From positions 16,662 through 80,661 of the forward strand of contig CAUTAF010000007.1 of assembly GCA_963536495.1 (NCBI GenBank): a stretch of 64,000 nt of DNA, read 5' to 3'. Made by a program: the position numbers and the translations under genes. Each line of letters opens with the position of its first letter. Position 1 is the stretch's first letter. Of the stretch, positions 49,598-59,996 are shown piece after piece. This DNA is from CAJPPJ01 sp963536495 (lineage in GTDB: Bacteria; Bacillota_I; Bacilli_A; RF39; UBA660). The notes beneath the pieces are model-generated. The model worked only from the letters and a program-made list of their open reading frames with translations, did no database searches and was not told the DNA's origin.

Positions 49598-52459
49598 ATG
49601 TATACACCAATATATTTAAAAACAAATTACTCATTTTTAGAAAGTACTATTAGAATAGAAAAACTAATAGATTTTGCTGTTAGTAAGAACTTTAAATATG
49701 TATGTATTACAGATATAAATATGATAGCTGTTATGGAGTTTTATCATCTTGCTAAAAAAAATAATTTAATACCTGTTGTAGGTTTAGAAATAACTTTAAA
49801 TTCATTAAAACTCCTTGCTTTTGGTAATTATTATTCACTTATTTCTCTTGCTACTATTACTAGTGAAAAAGAATTAGAAATAAGTGATTTAGATAATAGT
49901 TTAACATATGTCTTACCATATGATTCAAAAGAATTACTAGATATATTAAAATTAGATAATATTTATTTAGGTTATAAGAATGAAAAAGAAGAAATAGAAC
50001 TTAGTTTATTATCAGATAAGATTATCTTTTTACCCAAACACACATCACTAACTAAAAAGGATGCAGAAAACTTTAAATATTTATCTCAGTTAAAGGGTGA
50101 AAAAATAAATAAAGAAGAGATTAATAACTATTATTTAGATAATTATGATAAAAAAGAAGAGACAGAAAACTTCTTATCTAACTTTGTTTTAGATATTAAA
50201 AAAGAAGAAGATGTACTTCCAATATATGATATAAATATAGATGCTAAGAAGAGTTTAATAGAATTATCTATTAAAGGACTTTGTTTAAGACTTAATAAAG
50301 ATTATAAAGATATAGATCTTAAGTATAAAGAGAGATTAAAAAAAGAATTAACGGTAATAAATTCTATGAATTTTGCTAATTACTTTTTGGTAGTTAGTGA
50401 CTTTATAAGATATGCTAAGAAAAATAAAATATTAGTATCTCCTGGAAGAGGATCTGTTGTGGGTAGTTTAGTAGCATATACTACTGGAATAACAGATATA
50501 GACCCTTTAAAATATAATTTATATTTTGAAAGATTTTTAAATGCTTCTAGAATTACTATGCCTGATATCGATACAGATTTTCCTGATATTTATAGAGAAG
50601 ATGTAATAGAATATGTTAAAGATAAATATGGAAAAGAAAACGTATCTGGAGTAGTGACAGTATCTACTATGCAAACTAAACAGTTAGTTAGAGAAATATC
50701 TAAGTTATTTAATATAGATAATAAAATAGTAGAAAGAATATTAAAACTAGTGGATTCAAAAACACCACTTAAAGAAGCAGTAGATAAGAGTTTAACTTTA
50801 AAAGAGATATTTAATTCTAGTTTAGAACTTAGAAAAATATATGATTTATGTATATTCTTTGATTCTTTTCCACATCATACTTCAATTCATGCATCCGCTA
50901 TTATAATATCTAATAAAAACTTAAAAAATATAATACCTTTAATTAAAAGTAACGACTTATATTTAACATCTTATACTATGAATTATTTAGAAGAGTTAGG
51001 TCTTTTAAAAATGGACTTTTTAGGTATTAAAAATTTAACTACTATTATGAATATAATAGAAGATATAAAATTAAATGAAAATATAGAAATAGATTTTAAT
51101 AAGATAGATTTAGATGATAAATTAACTTTAAATTTATTTAAAAATGCTAATACTAAAGGTATATTTCAGTTTGATAGTTATGGTATGAGAAGATTCTTAT
51201 CTAATTTAAAAGTAGATAGTTTTTCTGATATATATGCCGCTATTGCTTTATATAGACCTGGTCCTCAAGAAAATATACCTAGTTATATAAGAAGAAAAGA
51301 AGGTAAAGAAAAGATAGAATATTTAGACAAATCTTTAGAAAACATCTTATCTTCAACATATGGTATTTTAATATATCAAGAACAAATTATGGAAATAGCT
51401 CATATCTATGCAGGATTTACTTTGAAAGAAGCAGATTCATTTAGAAAAGCCGTATCTAAAAAGAACTTAAATGATTTAAAAAACTTAGAAGAAAGTTTTA
51501 TATCTTCTTCAAAAAAATTAAATAGAGATCCTTTAGTTACTAAAAAGATATTTGATTTGATATTAAAATTTGCAAATTATGGATTTAATAAATCACACTC
51601 TGTTGCTTATTCTGTAGTAGCATTTAAACAAGCTTATTTTAAAGCTCATTATAAAGAGTATTTTTATAAAGAAATATTATTAAACGAAATAAACGATAAA
51701 GAAAAAACAGAAGATTATATTAAAGAAGCTAAAGTTTTAGGAATAGAGATAAAAGGACCTAGTATTTTAAAATCTGCAACTAATTATTCATTGGAAAAAA
51801 ATACTTTATATTATCCACTTATTGGAGTTAAAGGAATAGGTTTAGTTTTAGCAGAAAAGATAAATTCTCTTAATAAAACTTCTGATATATATGATATGTT
51901 TACTTCTTTATATGAAATAGGAGTTAGAGAAAGTACATTTGAAACTTTAATTAAAGTAGGAGCTTTTGATTTATATAAAATAAATAGAAAAAGTTTAATT
52001 GAAGCTTTATCTTCTCTTATTAATTATGCAGAATTAAAAGCAAATTACTTCTCTGAAGATATAAGACCAGTTATAGTTAGTTATAAAGATTATACTGAGA
52101 TAGAAAAACTTGAGATGGAAAAAGAATTACTTGGATTTTATTTGTCTAGTTATCCGACATCTTTATATAAAAAAGAAGGTTTTATAGAAGTAAAAGATAT
52201 TGATAAGTTTATAAATAAAGATGTAACAATCGTTCTTTATATTAATAAGATTAAAGAAATAATTACTAAAAACGGAGAAAAGATGGCATTTGTTGATGCT
52301 AGTGATAAAGATAAAGTATCTTTAACTATTTTTCCAAATACTTATAAGGATATAGAAATAAATAAAAAAGATATAGTGGAAGTGAATGGACAGGTAGTTA
52401 TTAGAAATAGTGAAAGACAAATAATAGTGAAAACGATAAAAAAACTAACAAGTCTTTAA
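49598..52459 (+). CDS. dnaE: DNA polymerase III alpha subunit, DnaE type
   Basis: A 953-residue replicative/lesion polymerase. The catalytic aspartates are in MPDIDTDFPD (near residue 322), with GRGSVVGSLVAYTTGITDIDP just before, followed by helix-hairpin-helix and OB domains. The N-terminal PHP domain is degenerate: the usual H-x-H is replaced by YLK, and TDH by TDI, so its metal site is lost. It is shorter than proteobacterial DnaE (about 1160). With PolC present, it probably extends primers on the lagging strand, as known for Bacillus DnaE. Confidence 0.95.
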   Translation: MYTPIYLKTNYSFLESTIRIEKLIDFAVSKNFKYVCITDINMIAVMEFYHLAKKNNLIPVVGLEITLNSLKLLAFGNYYSLISLATITSEKELEISDLDNSLTYVLPYDSKELLDILKLDNIYLGYKNEKEEIELSLLSDKIIFLPKHTSLTKKDAENFKYLSQLKGEKINKEEINNYYLDNYDKKEETENFLSNFVLDIKKEEDVLPIYDINIDAKKSLIELSIKGLCLRLNKDYKDIDLKYKERLKKELTVINSMNFANYFLVVSDFIRYAKKNKILVSPGRGSVVGSLVAYTTGITDIDPLKYNLYFERFLNASRITMPDIDTDFPDIYREDVIEYVKDKYGKENVSGVVTVSTMQTKQLVREISKLFNIDNKIVERILKLVDSKTPLKEAVDKSLTLKEIFNSSLELRKIYDLCIFFDSFPHHTSIHASAIIISNKNLKNIIPLIKSNDLYLTSYTMNYLEELGLLKMDFLGIKNLTTIMNIIEDIKLNENIEIDFNKIDLDDKLTLNLFKNANTKGIFQFDSYGMRRFLSNLKVDSFSDIYAAIALYRPGPQENIPSYIRRKEGKEKIEYLDKSLENILSSTYGILIYQEQIMEIAHIYAGFTLKEADSFRKAVSKKNLNDLKNLEESFISSSKKLNRDPLVTKKIFDLILKFANYGFNKSHSVAYSVVAFKQAYFKAHYKEYFYKEILLNEINDKEKTEDYIKEAKVLGIEIKGPSILKSATNYSLEKNTLYYPLIGVKGIGLVLAEKINSLNKTSDIYDMFTSLYEIGVRESTFETLIKVGAFDLYKINRKSLIEALSSLINYAELKANYFSEDIRPVIVSYKDYTEIEKLEMEKELLGFYLSSYPTSLYKKEGFIEVKDIDKFINKDVTIVLYINKIKEIITKNGEKMAFVDASDKDKVSLTIFPNTYKDIEINKKDIVEVNGQVVIRNSERQIIVKTIKKLTSL

Positions 52460-52505
52460 ACTATAATGGAATATATGGTAGAATATTAAACGTAAAGGAG
52501 CAAAG

Positions 52506-53318
52506 ATGGAAGTTGTTTTTAAGACTAATGATTATTTATTAGCATGGTATTTACTATTTAAACCATCTACTGATACAGAATTTCAAAAGATTAAATTAAA
52601 ACTTTGGAAAAATTATACAGATGAATATAAAAAAATAGAAAAAGATAATGTGAAAATAATGCAAGATACTGATAATTTTATACCAAGTAATGATTTGATA
52701 TACGATAAAATATTTGAAACTGATTATTTTAAAGAATATAAAAAGAAAACTGATAAGAATATGTTTACCTTAAGAGAAGCATATGATATTAATAAAAAAT
52801 TTATAGATAAAGAATTAAAAGCTATATTAAAACATAAGATTAGAAATGTTTATGAAGTAATAATTATGTATCCAGAGTTAAATATATCAGAATATGTTAA
52901 AAATAACCCTAATAAAGTTATAGTATGGGGTAGAAAAGAAGATGAAGAAGATTCACTTTCTTCAGTATTTAAGATACTTTATACAGCTTTAAAATACGAA
53001 TTAAGTGATATAAAAATAACAAGAGAAAATATACTTAGTTCTATAATAGATATGGTTATAACTAATGAATTACAATCAAGATTATTAAATAAATCTTGTT
53101 ATAATGAAGGTTTTAAAAAACTGCTAGAAATTAAACATACTTTGTATCCTTATTTTCTTATGTATTTAGGAATACTAGAAAAAGAAGAACTTTTAAAAAG
53201 AAGTAAGTATGACGATATAAAATTTGATGTGAAAGTAATAGAAAATGGATTAGCAAAAGTTGATTTAAAAGAATTCATTACGTTTTGTGATGAAAACTAT
53301 CAATATTTAATTCATTAA
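52506..53318 (+). CDS. Unrecognised 270-aa protein between dnaE and polC
   Basis: A soluble, mainly helical Lys/Glu/Ile-rich protein without signal peptide, cysteine cluster or known motif. AAAGGAG lies 5 nt before the ATG and the gene ends 12 nt before polC, so it is co-transcribed with polC. A central stretch (NKVIVWGRKEDEEDSLSSVFKILYTALKYEL) is the most conserved-looking part. A replication role is suggested only by position. It could be a lineage-specific housekeeping protein. Confidence 0.6.
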   Translation: MEVVFKTNDYLLAWYLLFKPSTDTEFQKIKLKLWKNYTDEYKKIEKDNVKIMQDTDNFIPSNDLIYDKIFETDYFKEYKKKTDKNMFTLREAYDINKKFIDKELKAILKHKIRNVYEVIIMYPELNISEYVKNNPNKVIVWGRKEDEEDSLSSVFKILYTALKYELSDIKITRENILSSIIDMVITNELQSRLLNKSCYNEGFKKLLEIKHTLYPYFLMYLGILEKEELLKRSKYDDIKFDVKVIENGLAKVDLKEFITFCDENYQYLIH

Positions 53319-53330
53319 CATGGAGGAATA

Positions 53331-56300
53331 ATGTTAGACAATAAAAAAATATTTGAAGTTTTAAATATAGATAATGATAAATATATGGATGCTATAAAAT
53401 TTACAAAAATTAAGCATAAAACTAAAGATAAGATTTTATTAGTTTATCTAACATCAAAGATAAGATTAGAAATAGATTTTTATCATAAATTAAAAGAAGG
53501 ATTTAAATCTCTTTTTTTAGTTAATGAAGTAGAAATATTTTTAGAAGTAGATGATTATAAAGATGATTACTTTAAAGATTATTATGAAGAGTTAATAGAA
53601 GATTATAAAGATTTATCTATTTATAGATATTTAAGTAGTATTTATAAAAAAGATGGAGTTTATAAAATAGATGTAATTAATGAAGTTGAAAAAGAAAAAA
53701 TAAAAGAAGTAGCAGAAAATTTAAGTGAAGAGTTAAAAAAACTTGGTTATTTATATGATATAGATGTTTATATTAATGAAGAGAAGAATAAACTTTTAGA
53801 TAAAGAATTAGAAAAAGAAAGAGAAACTAGTTTAAATAGTGTTAGTTTTAGCGATAATAAACCTAGTTTTACACCATCTTCTCCTATAATGAGAACTAAT
53901 TTAAGAGAGATGAAAAACGATTATGAAATAACACCGTTAAATAATTTAAGAGTAGATCCAAATGCTGATAATATCTACTGTGTTAGAGGTATTGTTTTTG
54001 AAGTTGAATTTCGTGAAACTAAAAAAGAAAACGATATATATATAGTTAAGATAAACGATGATACAAACTCTTTAGTAATTAAGACATTTGTTAAGAAGTC
54101 TGATAAAGAAATGCAAAGTTTTTTAGGAAAATTGTTAAAAGTTGGGAATAATATATGTGTGAGGGGAGTACTTTCACACGATCCATTTGATAACGGTGAA
54201 CTTAGCTTAATGTTTAGAGAAATAAAACAAATTGAAATAGTAAAAGAAGATATAAAAGAAAAAAGAAAATCTAGAGTAGAACTTCATGCTCACTCTAAAC
54301 TTTCTGTTTTAGATTCTTCAATTGATCCTAAAGATTTAGTTAAAAAGGCATATAAACTTGGACATAGAGGAGTTGCTATAACAGATCACGATGGAGTTTT
54401 AGCTTTTCCTGAAATTTTTAAAGAAGTAAAAGCAATCAATAAGACTTTAAGTGAAGATGAAAAATTTAAAGGATTATATGGTACAGAATTAGTACTTGTA
54501 GATGATTTTGTAGAAATAGTAATAAATCCTAAAAGATACATTAAAAATCAAGAATATGTAGTGTTTGATGTTGAAACAACAGGACTTGATGCTAAAGATA
54601 AAAATCAAATGATCGAAATAGGTGCTGTTAAGATAAAAGATGGAAAAATCATAGATAGATTTGATGAACTTATTTCTTGTCCTTATCCACTTGATGAAAA
54701 AATTGTTTCTTTAACTAATATAACTGATGAGATGTTAAAGGGTAAAAGAAGTGAAGAAGAAGTTGTTAAATCTTTCTTAGAATTTACTTCATCTAGTATT
54801 TTAGTTGCGCATAATGCTAGATTTGATATGTCGTTTTTAAATTATGCTATTGAAAAATATAATTTAAATCCAGTTAAAAATGATATTTTAGATACACTTA
54901 TCTTATCTAGATATTTAACACCTAATGAAAGATATCATAATTTATCTACTATAACTAAAAGATATGAAGTAAACTTTAGTGAAGATAATCATCACAGAGC
55001 AGATTACGATGCAGAAGCTACTGCTTTAGTACTTTTAAAAATGTTTGAAAAGTTAGATGTTCACACTATAGAAGAATTAAAGAAGATAAAAGTTCAAGAT
55101 AAAACTATTATTTTTAAAAATAAAATAGAGATGTTAAATGATACTTTTGTTGTATTTGATACTGAAACAACAGGTCTTAATGCAGTAAACGATAAACTTA
55201 TTGAAATAGGTGCAGTTAAGATAAAAAATGGAGTTATTATAGATAGGTTTGATGAACTTATTGATCCAGGTATTCCAATACCACAAAAGATTACAGAAAT
55301 TACTACTATTACTGATGAAATGGTAAAAGGTAAAAGAAGTGAAAAAGAAGTAATTAAAGACTTTATGGACTGGGTTAAAGATTATCCAATGGTTGCACAT
55401 AATGCTCATTTTGATGTTTCTTTTATTAAAAATAGTTTAGCTAATAATAGTTATAAAACAATAGAAAATCCAGTAATTGATACACTAGTTTTATCAAGAT
55501 TTTTGGATAATGAAGAAAAAAGACACTCATTATCTGCAATTACAAAAAGATATGAAATAGAATTTGATGAAGATAATCACCATAGAGCAGATTACGATGC
55601 AGAAGGTACAGCTTTAGTATTTCATAAGATGTTACAAAAAATAGCACCAAGAGATATTTTATATTTAGAAGATTTACCAAATATCGTATCAAAAGATGAT
55701 ATACATAAGTTTGGTAGAACTTATCATATTAATTTATTAGCTCAAAATAGAGAAGGGTTAAAGAACTTATTTAAGATAGTATCTTTTGCTAATACAAAAT
55801 ATTTTTATAAAGGTGAAGCTAGAATACTTAGAAGTGTTTTAGAATCTTTAAGAGAAAATATTTTATTATCTTCTGGATGTTATCAATCTGAAATATTCGT
55901 CGAATCTAGATATGTATCAGAAAACGAACTTGATACAATGATTGATTTTTATGATTATGTTGAGGTTCAACCTCCAGTTTGTTATTCACAGTTAATTGAT
56001 TCTGGAGATTTTAACTCTATAGAAGAAATAGAAGCAAAAATTAAATATATTATCGAAAGAGTTAAAGCAAGAGGAAAAATAATCGTTGCAACTGGAGATG
56101 TACATACTTTAAATAAAGATGATGAAATATATAGAAAAATCTTAATTAATCAAAAAGTACCAGGTGGTGGAAGACATCCTTTAAATAGAAATAATATTAA
56201 AAATATACCTAATACTTACTTTAGAACTACAGAAGAGATGTTAGAAGAGTTTAGCTTTTTAGATGAGAAATTAAGAGAAGAAATAGTAGTTGATAATAGT

Positions 56301-58262
56301 TTAAAAATATTAGATTTATGTGAAAATATCGAAGTAATTATCGATACTAAAGGAATACCTTTTTCTCCTAAGATAAAAGATAGTGATAAAGAGACTAAGA
56401 GAATAGTTTATGAAAAAGCTCATGAACTTTATGGAGAAAATTTACCTGAGTATGTAGAAAATAGAATAGAAGAAGAACTAAAAGGTATAATAGGTGGAGG
56501 ATTTGATGTTATTTATTTAATAGCACAAAAACTCGTTAAGAAAAGTAATGATGATGGTTATGTAGTTGGATCAAGAGGTAGTGTTGGATCTAGTTTTGTT
56601 GCAACTATGATGGGTATTACAGAAGTTAATCCTTTAAAAGCACATTATCTATGTCCAAATTGTAAACATTCAATCTTTGAAATAGATGGAAAAAGTATAT
56701 CGGAAGATTATTCTTCAGGTTATGATTTACCAGAGAAAAAATGTCCTAAATGTGATACTTTAATGAAAGGTGAAGGTCAAGATATGCCCTTTGCTACATT
56801 CTTAGGATTTAATGCCGATAAAGTACCAGATATAGATTTAAACTTCTCAGGAGATTATCAATCTCATGCTCATGACTATACAAAAGTACTTTTTGGTGAA
56901 GATAAAGTATTTAGAGCAGGAACTGTTGGAACAGCAGCAGAAAAAACAGCATTTGGTTATGTAAAAGCATATCTTGAAGAAAAAGGTATAAGTAACTTTA
57001 GAAAAGCTGAGATAGAAAGAATTGCTAAGAAGTTAGTAGGTGTTAAAAGAACAACAGGTCAACACCCTGGAGGAATAGTCGTAGTACCTGATTATATGGA
57101 TATCTTTGATTTTACTCCATATCAGTATCCAGCTAATGAAAAAGGTGAATGGTTTACAACTCACTTTGATTATCATGCAATTGATGAATGTCTATTAAAA
57201 CTAGATATACTTGGACACGATGATCCTACGATGATAAAAATGTTAGAAGATTTATCCGGTCTTGATATAAAGAAAATTAATGTAGGAGATGAAAAAATAC
57301 TATCTTTATTTTCATCTACTGAAGTAATGGGTGTTACACCAGAACAAATCGGTTGTAAAATAGGAACACTAGGTCTTCCTGAACTTGGAACTGACTTTGT
57401 AATAAATATGTTACTTGAAACTAAACCAAAAACATTTTCAGAACTTGTTAAAATATCAGGTTTATCTCATGGAACTGATGTATGGAATAACAATGCTCAA
57501 GATTTAGTTAAAGCTGGTATGGAATTTAAAAACGTTATTGGATGTAGAGATGACATAATGGTTAATCTTATAAGTTATGGAGTAGAACCTTTAAAAGCAT
57601 TTAAGATAATGGAGTTTGTTAGAAAAGGTAAGCCAAGTAAAGAAAAAGAACAGTGGTTAGAATATGCAGAAGTTATGAAAGCACATAACGTACCAGAATG
57701 GTATATAGAATCTTGTCATAAAATTAAGTATATGTTTCCTAAAGCTCATGCTTGTGCTTATGTATTAAGTGCACTTAGAATTGCTTATTTTAAAGTTTAT
57801 TATCCAATATATTACTATGCAGCATACTTTTCTATTAGAGAACATGACTTTGATGTTTATGCTATGATAAACGGATATGATAAGATAAACGAAACTATTT
57901 CTTTATTAGAAGAAAAAGGATATTCTAGATCAAATAAAGAAGATAGTGTATTAGGTTGCTTAAAAGTAGTAAGAGAAGCAAGTAGTAGAGGTATAAAATT
58001 CTTAGTACCAAGAGTTAATGAAAGTTATGCTAAGAAGTTTAAAGTAATAGATGATAAAACTTTATTACTTCCATTTATTGCAATGGATGGTCTTGGAGAA
58101 GTAGTAGCGGAAAATATCGTTAAAGAAAGAAATCTAAAAGAATATAGTAATATTGAAGAATTTGAAAAAAGAGGTAAAATATCAAGTACTCTTATTAAAG
58201 AGATGAGACTTTTAAATATGTTTGATGGAATGGATGAGTCTAGTCAACTTAGTTTATTTTAG
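53331..58262 (+). CDS. polC: DNA polymerase III PolC with two tandem proofreading exonuclease domains
   Basis: The Gram-positive replicative polymerase, here 1643 residues versus about 1440 in the family. Order: N-terminal domain, OB fold (about 215-300), PHP part 1 (HAHSKLS near 318; TDHDG), exonuclease 1 (D413, E415, HNARFD, H555/D560), exonuclease 2 (D610, E612, HNAHFD, H751/D756), PHP part 2, then the polymerase with a four-cysteine zinc knuckle (CPNC...CPKC) and the catalytic PDIDLNFSG. The extra length equals one exonuclease domain. Both copies keep every DEDDh residue I can locate. The remainder is ordinary PolC. Confidence 0.96.
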   Translation: MLDNKKIFEVLNIDNDKYMDAIKFTKIKHKTKDKILLVYLTSKIRLEIDFYHKLKEGFKSLFLVNEVEIFLEVDDYKDDYFKDYYEELIEDYKDLSIYRYLSSIYKKDGVYKIDVINEVEKEKIKEVAENLSEELKKLGYLYDIDVYINEEKNKLLDKELEKERETSLNSVSFSDNKPSFTPSSPIMRTNLREMKNDYEITPLNNLRVDPNADNIYCVRGIVFEVEFRETKKENDIYIVKINDDTNSLVIKTFVKKSDKEMQSFLGKLLKVGNNICVRGVLSHDPFDNGELSLMFREIKQIEIVKEDIKEKRKSRVELHAHSKLSVLDSSIDPKDLVKKAYKLGHRGVAITDHDGVLAFPEIFKEVKAINKTLSEDEKFKGLYGTELVLVDDFVEIVINPKRYIKNQEYVVFDVETTGLDAKDKNQMIEIGAVKIKDGKIIDRFDELISCPYPLDEKIVSLTNITDEMLKGKRSEEEVVKSFLEFTSSSILVAHNARFDMSFLNYAIEKYNLNPVKNDILDTLILSRYLTPNERYHNLSTITKRYEVNFSEDNHHRADYDAEATALVLLKMFEKLDVHTIEELKKIKVQDKTIIFKNKIEMLNDTFVVFDTETTGLNAVNDKLIEIGAVKIKNGVIIDRFDELIDPGIPIPQKITEITTITDEMVKGKRSEKEVIKDFMDWVKDYPMVAHNAHFDVSFIKNSLANNSYKTIENPVIDTLVLSRFLDNEEKRHSLSAITKRYEIEFDEDNHHRADYDAEGTALVFHKMLQKIAPRDILYLEDLPNIVSKDDIHKFGRTYHINLLAQNREGLKNLFKIVSFANTKYFYKGEARILRSVLESLRENILLSSGCYQSEIFVESRYVSENELDTMIDFYDYVEVQPPVCYSQLIDSGDFNSIEEIEAKIKYIIERVKARGKIIVATGDVHTLNKDDEIYRKILINQKVPGGGRHPLNRNNIKNIPNTYFRTTEEMLEEFSFLDEKLREEIVVDNSLKILDLCENIEVIIDTKGIPFSPKIKDSDKETKRIVYEKAHELYGENLPEYVENRIEEELKGIIGGGFDVIYLIAQKLVKKSNDDGYVVGSRGSVGSSFVATMMGITEVNPLKAHYLCPNCKHSIFEIDGKSISEDYSSGYDLPEKKCPKCDTLMKGEGQDMPFATFLGFNADKVPDIDLNFSGDYQSHAHDYTKVLFGEDKVFRAGTVGTAAEKTAFGYVKAYLEEKGISNFRKAEIERIAKKLVGVKRTTGQHPGGIVVVPDYMDIFDFTPYQYPANEKGEWFTTHFDYHAIDECLLKLDILGHDDPTMIKMLEDLSGLDIKKINVGDEKILSLFSSTEVMGVTPEQIGCKIGTLGLPELGTDFVINMLLETKPKTFSELVKISGLSHGTDVWNNNAQDLVKAGMEFKNVIGCRDDIMVNLISYGVEPLKAFKIMEFVRKGKPSKEKEQWLEYAEVMKAHNVPEWYIESCHKIKYMFPKAHACAYVLSALRIAYFKVYYPIYYYAAYFSIREHDFDVYAMINGYDKINETISLLEEKGYSRSNKEDSVLGCLKVVREASSRGIKFLVPRVNESYAKKFKVIDDKTLLLPFIAMDGLGEVVAENIVKERNLKEYSNIEEFEKRGKISSTLIKEMRLLNMFDGMDESSQLSLF
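54561..55643 (+). repeat. Tandem exonuclease duplication inside polC
   Basis: Codons 411-575 and 608-771 encode two DnaQ-like domains, with corresponding residues spaced about 197 codons apart. By eye somewhat more than half of the residues are identical (shared: EIGAVKIK-G-IIDRFDELI, KGKRSE-EV, DNHHRADYDAE). Several DNA stretches also match closely. Confidence 0.9.
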
Positions 58263-58270
58263 GGTGAGGC

Positions 58271-59995
58271 ATGGATAATATAATAGAAGAAGTAAGAAAG
58301 AAAACAGATATAGTAGATTTAATATCAGAATATATACCATTGATAAAAAAAGGTAAGAATTATTTTGGTGTTTGTCCTTTTCATGATGACTCTAATCCAT
58401 CTATGTCAGTATCTAGAGAAAAACAAATATATAAATGTTTCTCTTGTGGAGCAAGTGGTAATATTTATAATTTTTTAATGGATTATGAACATATTGATTT
58501 TAAAGATGCTTTATCTAAATTATCTTCTAAACTTGGAATAAATGTAGAAACTACTAGTATTAAAGTAAATGATAAGTTTGATAAATTTTATGAAATATAT
58601 GATTTAACTAGTAAAGTTTATCAAAATAACTTATTATCTGAAAAAGGTAGTAGTGCAAGAAACTATTTGAAATCTAGAAATATAGGTATAGAAGAGATAA
58701 AAAAATTTAATATAGGTTTATCTTTTTCTAATAATCAAATAGTTAAACAATTAGAAAAAAAATATAATTTAATAGATTTAGAAGATATTGGACTTATATC
58801 AGGAAATCATGATATATTTCAAAATCGTATTATGTTTCCTTTAATGAATTTAGAAAATAAGACAGTAGCATTTTCTGGAAGAATTTATGATAGTCTTAGT
58901 AAAGATTCTAAATATATAAATACTAAAGAGACGAAAATATTTAAAAAAGGTGAAATATTATATAACTATTATAAATCTAAAGAAGAAGTGAGAGTTAAGA
59001 AGTATCTAATCTTAGTTGAAGGTTTTATGGATGTTATAAGACTTGCTACAGTAGGTATTAATAACGTAGTAGCAACTATGGGTACTTCTCTTACGATAAA
59101 TCAAATAAAATTATTAAAGAGATTATCAAATAATATATATTTATGTTTTGATGGAGATAATCCTGGTAAACTTGCTAATATAAATAATGGTGAAGAATTA
59201 ATTAAAGCAGGTGTTGATATAAAAGTAATATCTTTAGATAATAATGAAGATCCTGATTCTTTTGTTTTAAAAAATGGAAAAGTTGAGTTTGAAAAATTAA
59301 TTTTAGAAGCTAAAAGTTATCAAGAATATTACATGGATTATCAAAAAAATAATATTTCAACTAGCGATATTAAAGAAGTAACAGAATATATTAATAAAGT
59401 ATTAGAAAAGCTTAAATATAATAATAACGAAATAGAAAAAGAGTTAGTTTTAAAAAAACTTGCAAAAGACTTTGATATATCGTATAATACCCTAGAAAAT
59501 CGCTTAAAAGATTATAGTTTAGAAAAAAATACTAACTTAGAGATAAAAGTAGATAAAAAAGAAGAAACTAAAGCGGTAGTTAATAAATATTATGTTGCTA
59601 GTAGAGATTTAATAATGGGTATGTTATACGATAATAAAGTAATAGATATTTATAAAAACTATAATATACAGATGATAAACGATAAGTTTGATGCGGTTTT
59701 AAATGAAATATTATATAGATATGATGTTTATGGAAGTGTAGAAGTTGCTGAAATATTTGATGAACTTATATCAAATGATGAATTAAGAGAGTTTTTTAAA
59801 ACATTAATTACTAATGAAGAAATATATAGTTATGATTACTATAAAGATTGTATTAAGAGTATTAATGAATGTGTAACTCTTCAAAAAATCAAATATTTGC
59901 AAAAGATGATTGAAGAAGAAAAAGATGTTGATAAGCAAATAGAATATCTAAATACTATGGGAATACTAAAAAATAATTTAGAGAAGGGGATTTAA
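58271..59995 (+). CDS. dnaG: DNA primase DnaG
   Basis: A 574-residue primase. The CHC2 zinc ribbon (CPFHDDSNPSMSV...YKCFSCGASGN) starts near residue 36. The RNA-polymerase core has the TOPRIM motifs ILVEGFMDVIR and CFDGDNPGK. A C-terminal helicase-binding domain completes it. It lies between polC and rpoD, giving the familiar dnaG-rpoD macromolecular-synthesis pair; S21 (rpsU) is not next to it. Confidence 0.95.
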   Translation: MDNIIEEVRKKTDIVDLISEYIPLIKKGKNYFGVCPFHDDSNPSMSVSREKQIYKCFSCGASGNIYNFLMDYEHIDFKDALSKLSSKLGINVETTSIKVNDKFDKFYEIYDLTSKVYQNNLLSEKGSSARNYLKSRNIGIEEIKKFNIGLSFSNNQIVKQLEKKYNLIDLEDIGLISGNHDIFQNRIMFPLMNLENKTVAFSGRIYDSLSKDSKYINTKETKIFKKGEILYNYYKSKEEVRVKKYLILVEGFMDVIRLATVGINNVVATMGTSLTINQIKLLKRLSNNIYLCFDGDNPGKLANINNGEELIKAGVDIKVISLDNNEDPDSFVLKNGKVEFEKLILEAKSYQEYYMDYQKNNISTSDIKEVTEYINKVLEKLKYNNNEIEKELVLKKLAKDFDISYNTLENRLKDYSLEKNTNLEIKVDKKEETKAVVNKYYVASRDLIMGMLYDNKVIDIYKNYNIQMINDKFDAVLNEILYRYDVYGSVEVAEIFDELISNDELREFFKTLITNEEIYSYDYYKDCIKSINECVTLQKIKYLQKMIEEEKDVDKQIEYLNTMGILKNNLEKGI

Positions 59996-59996
59996 C

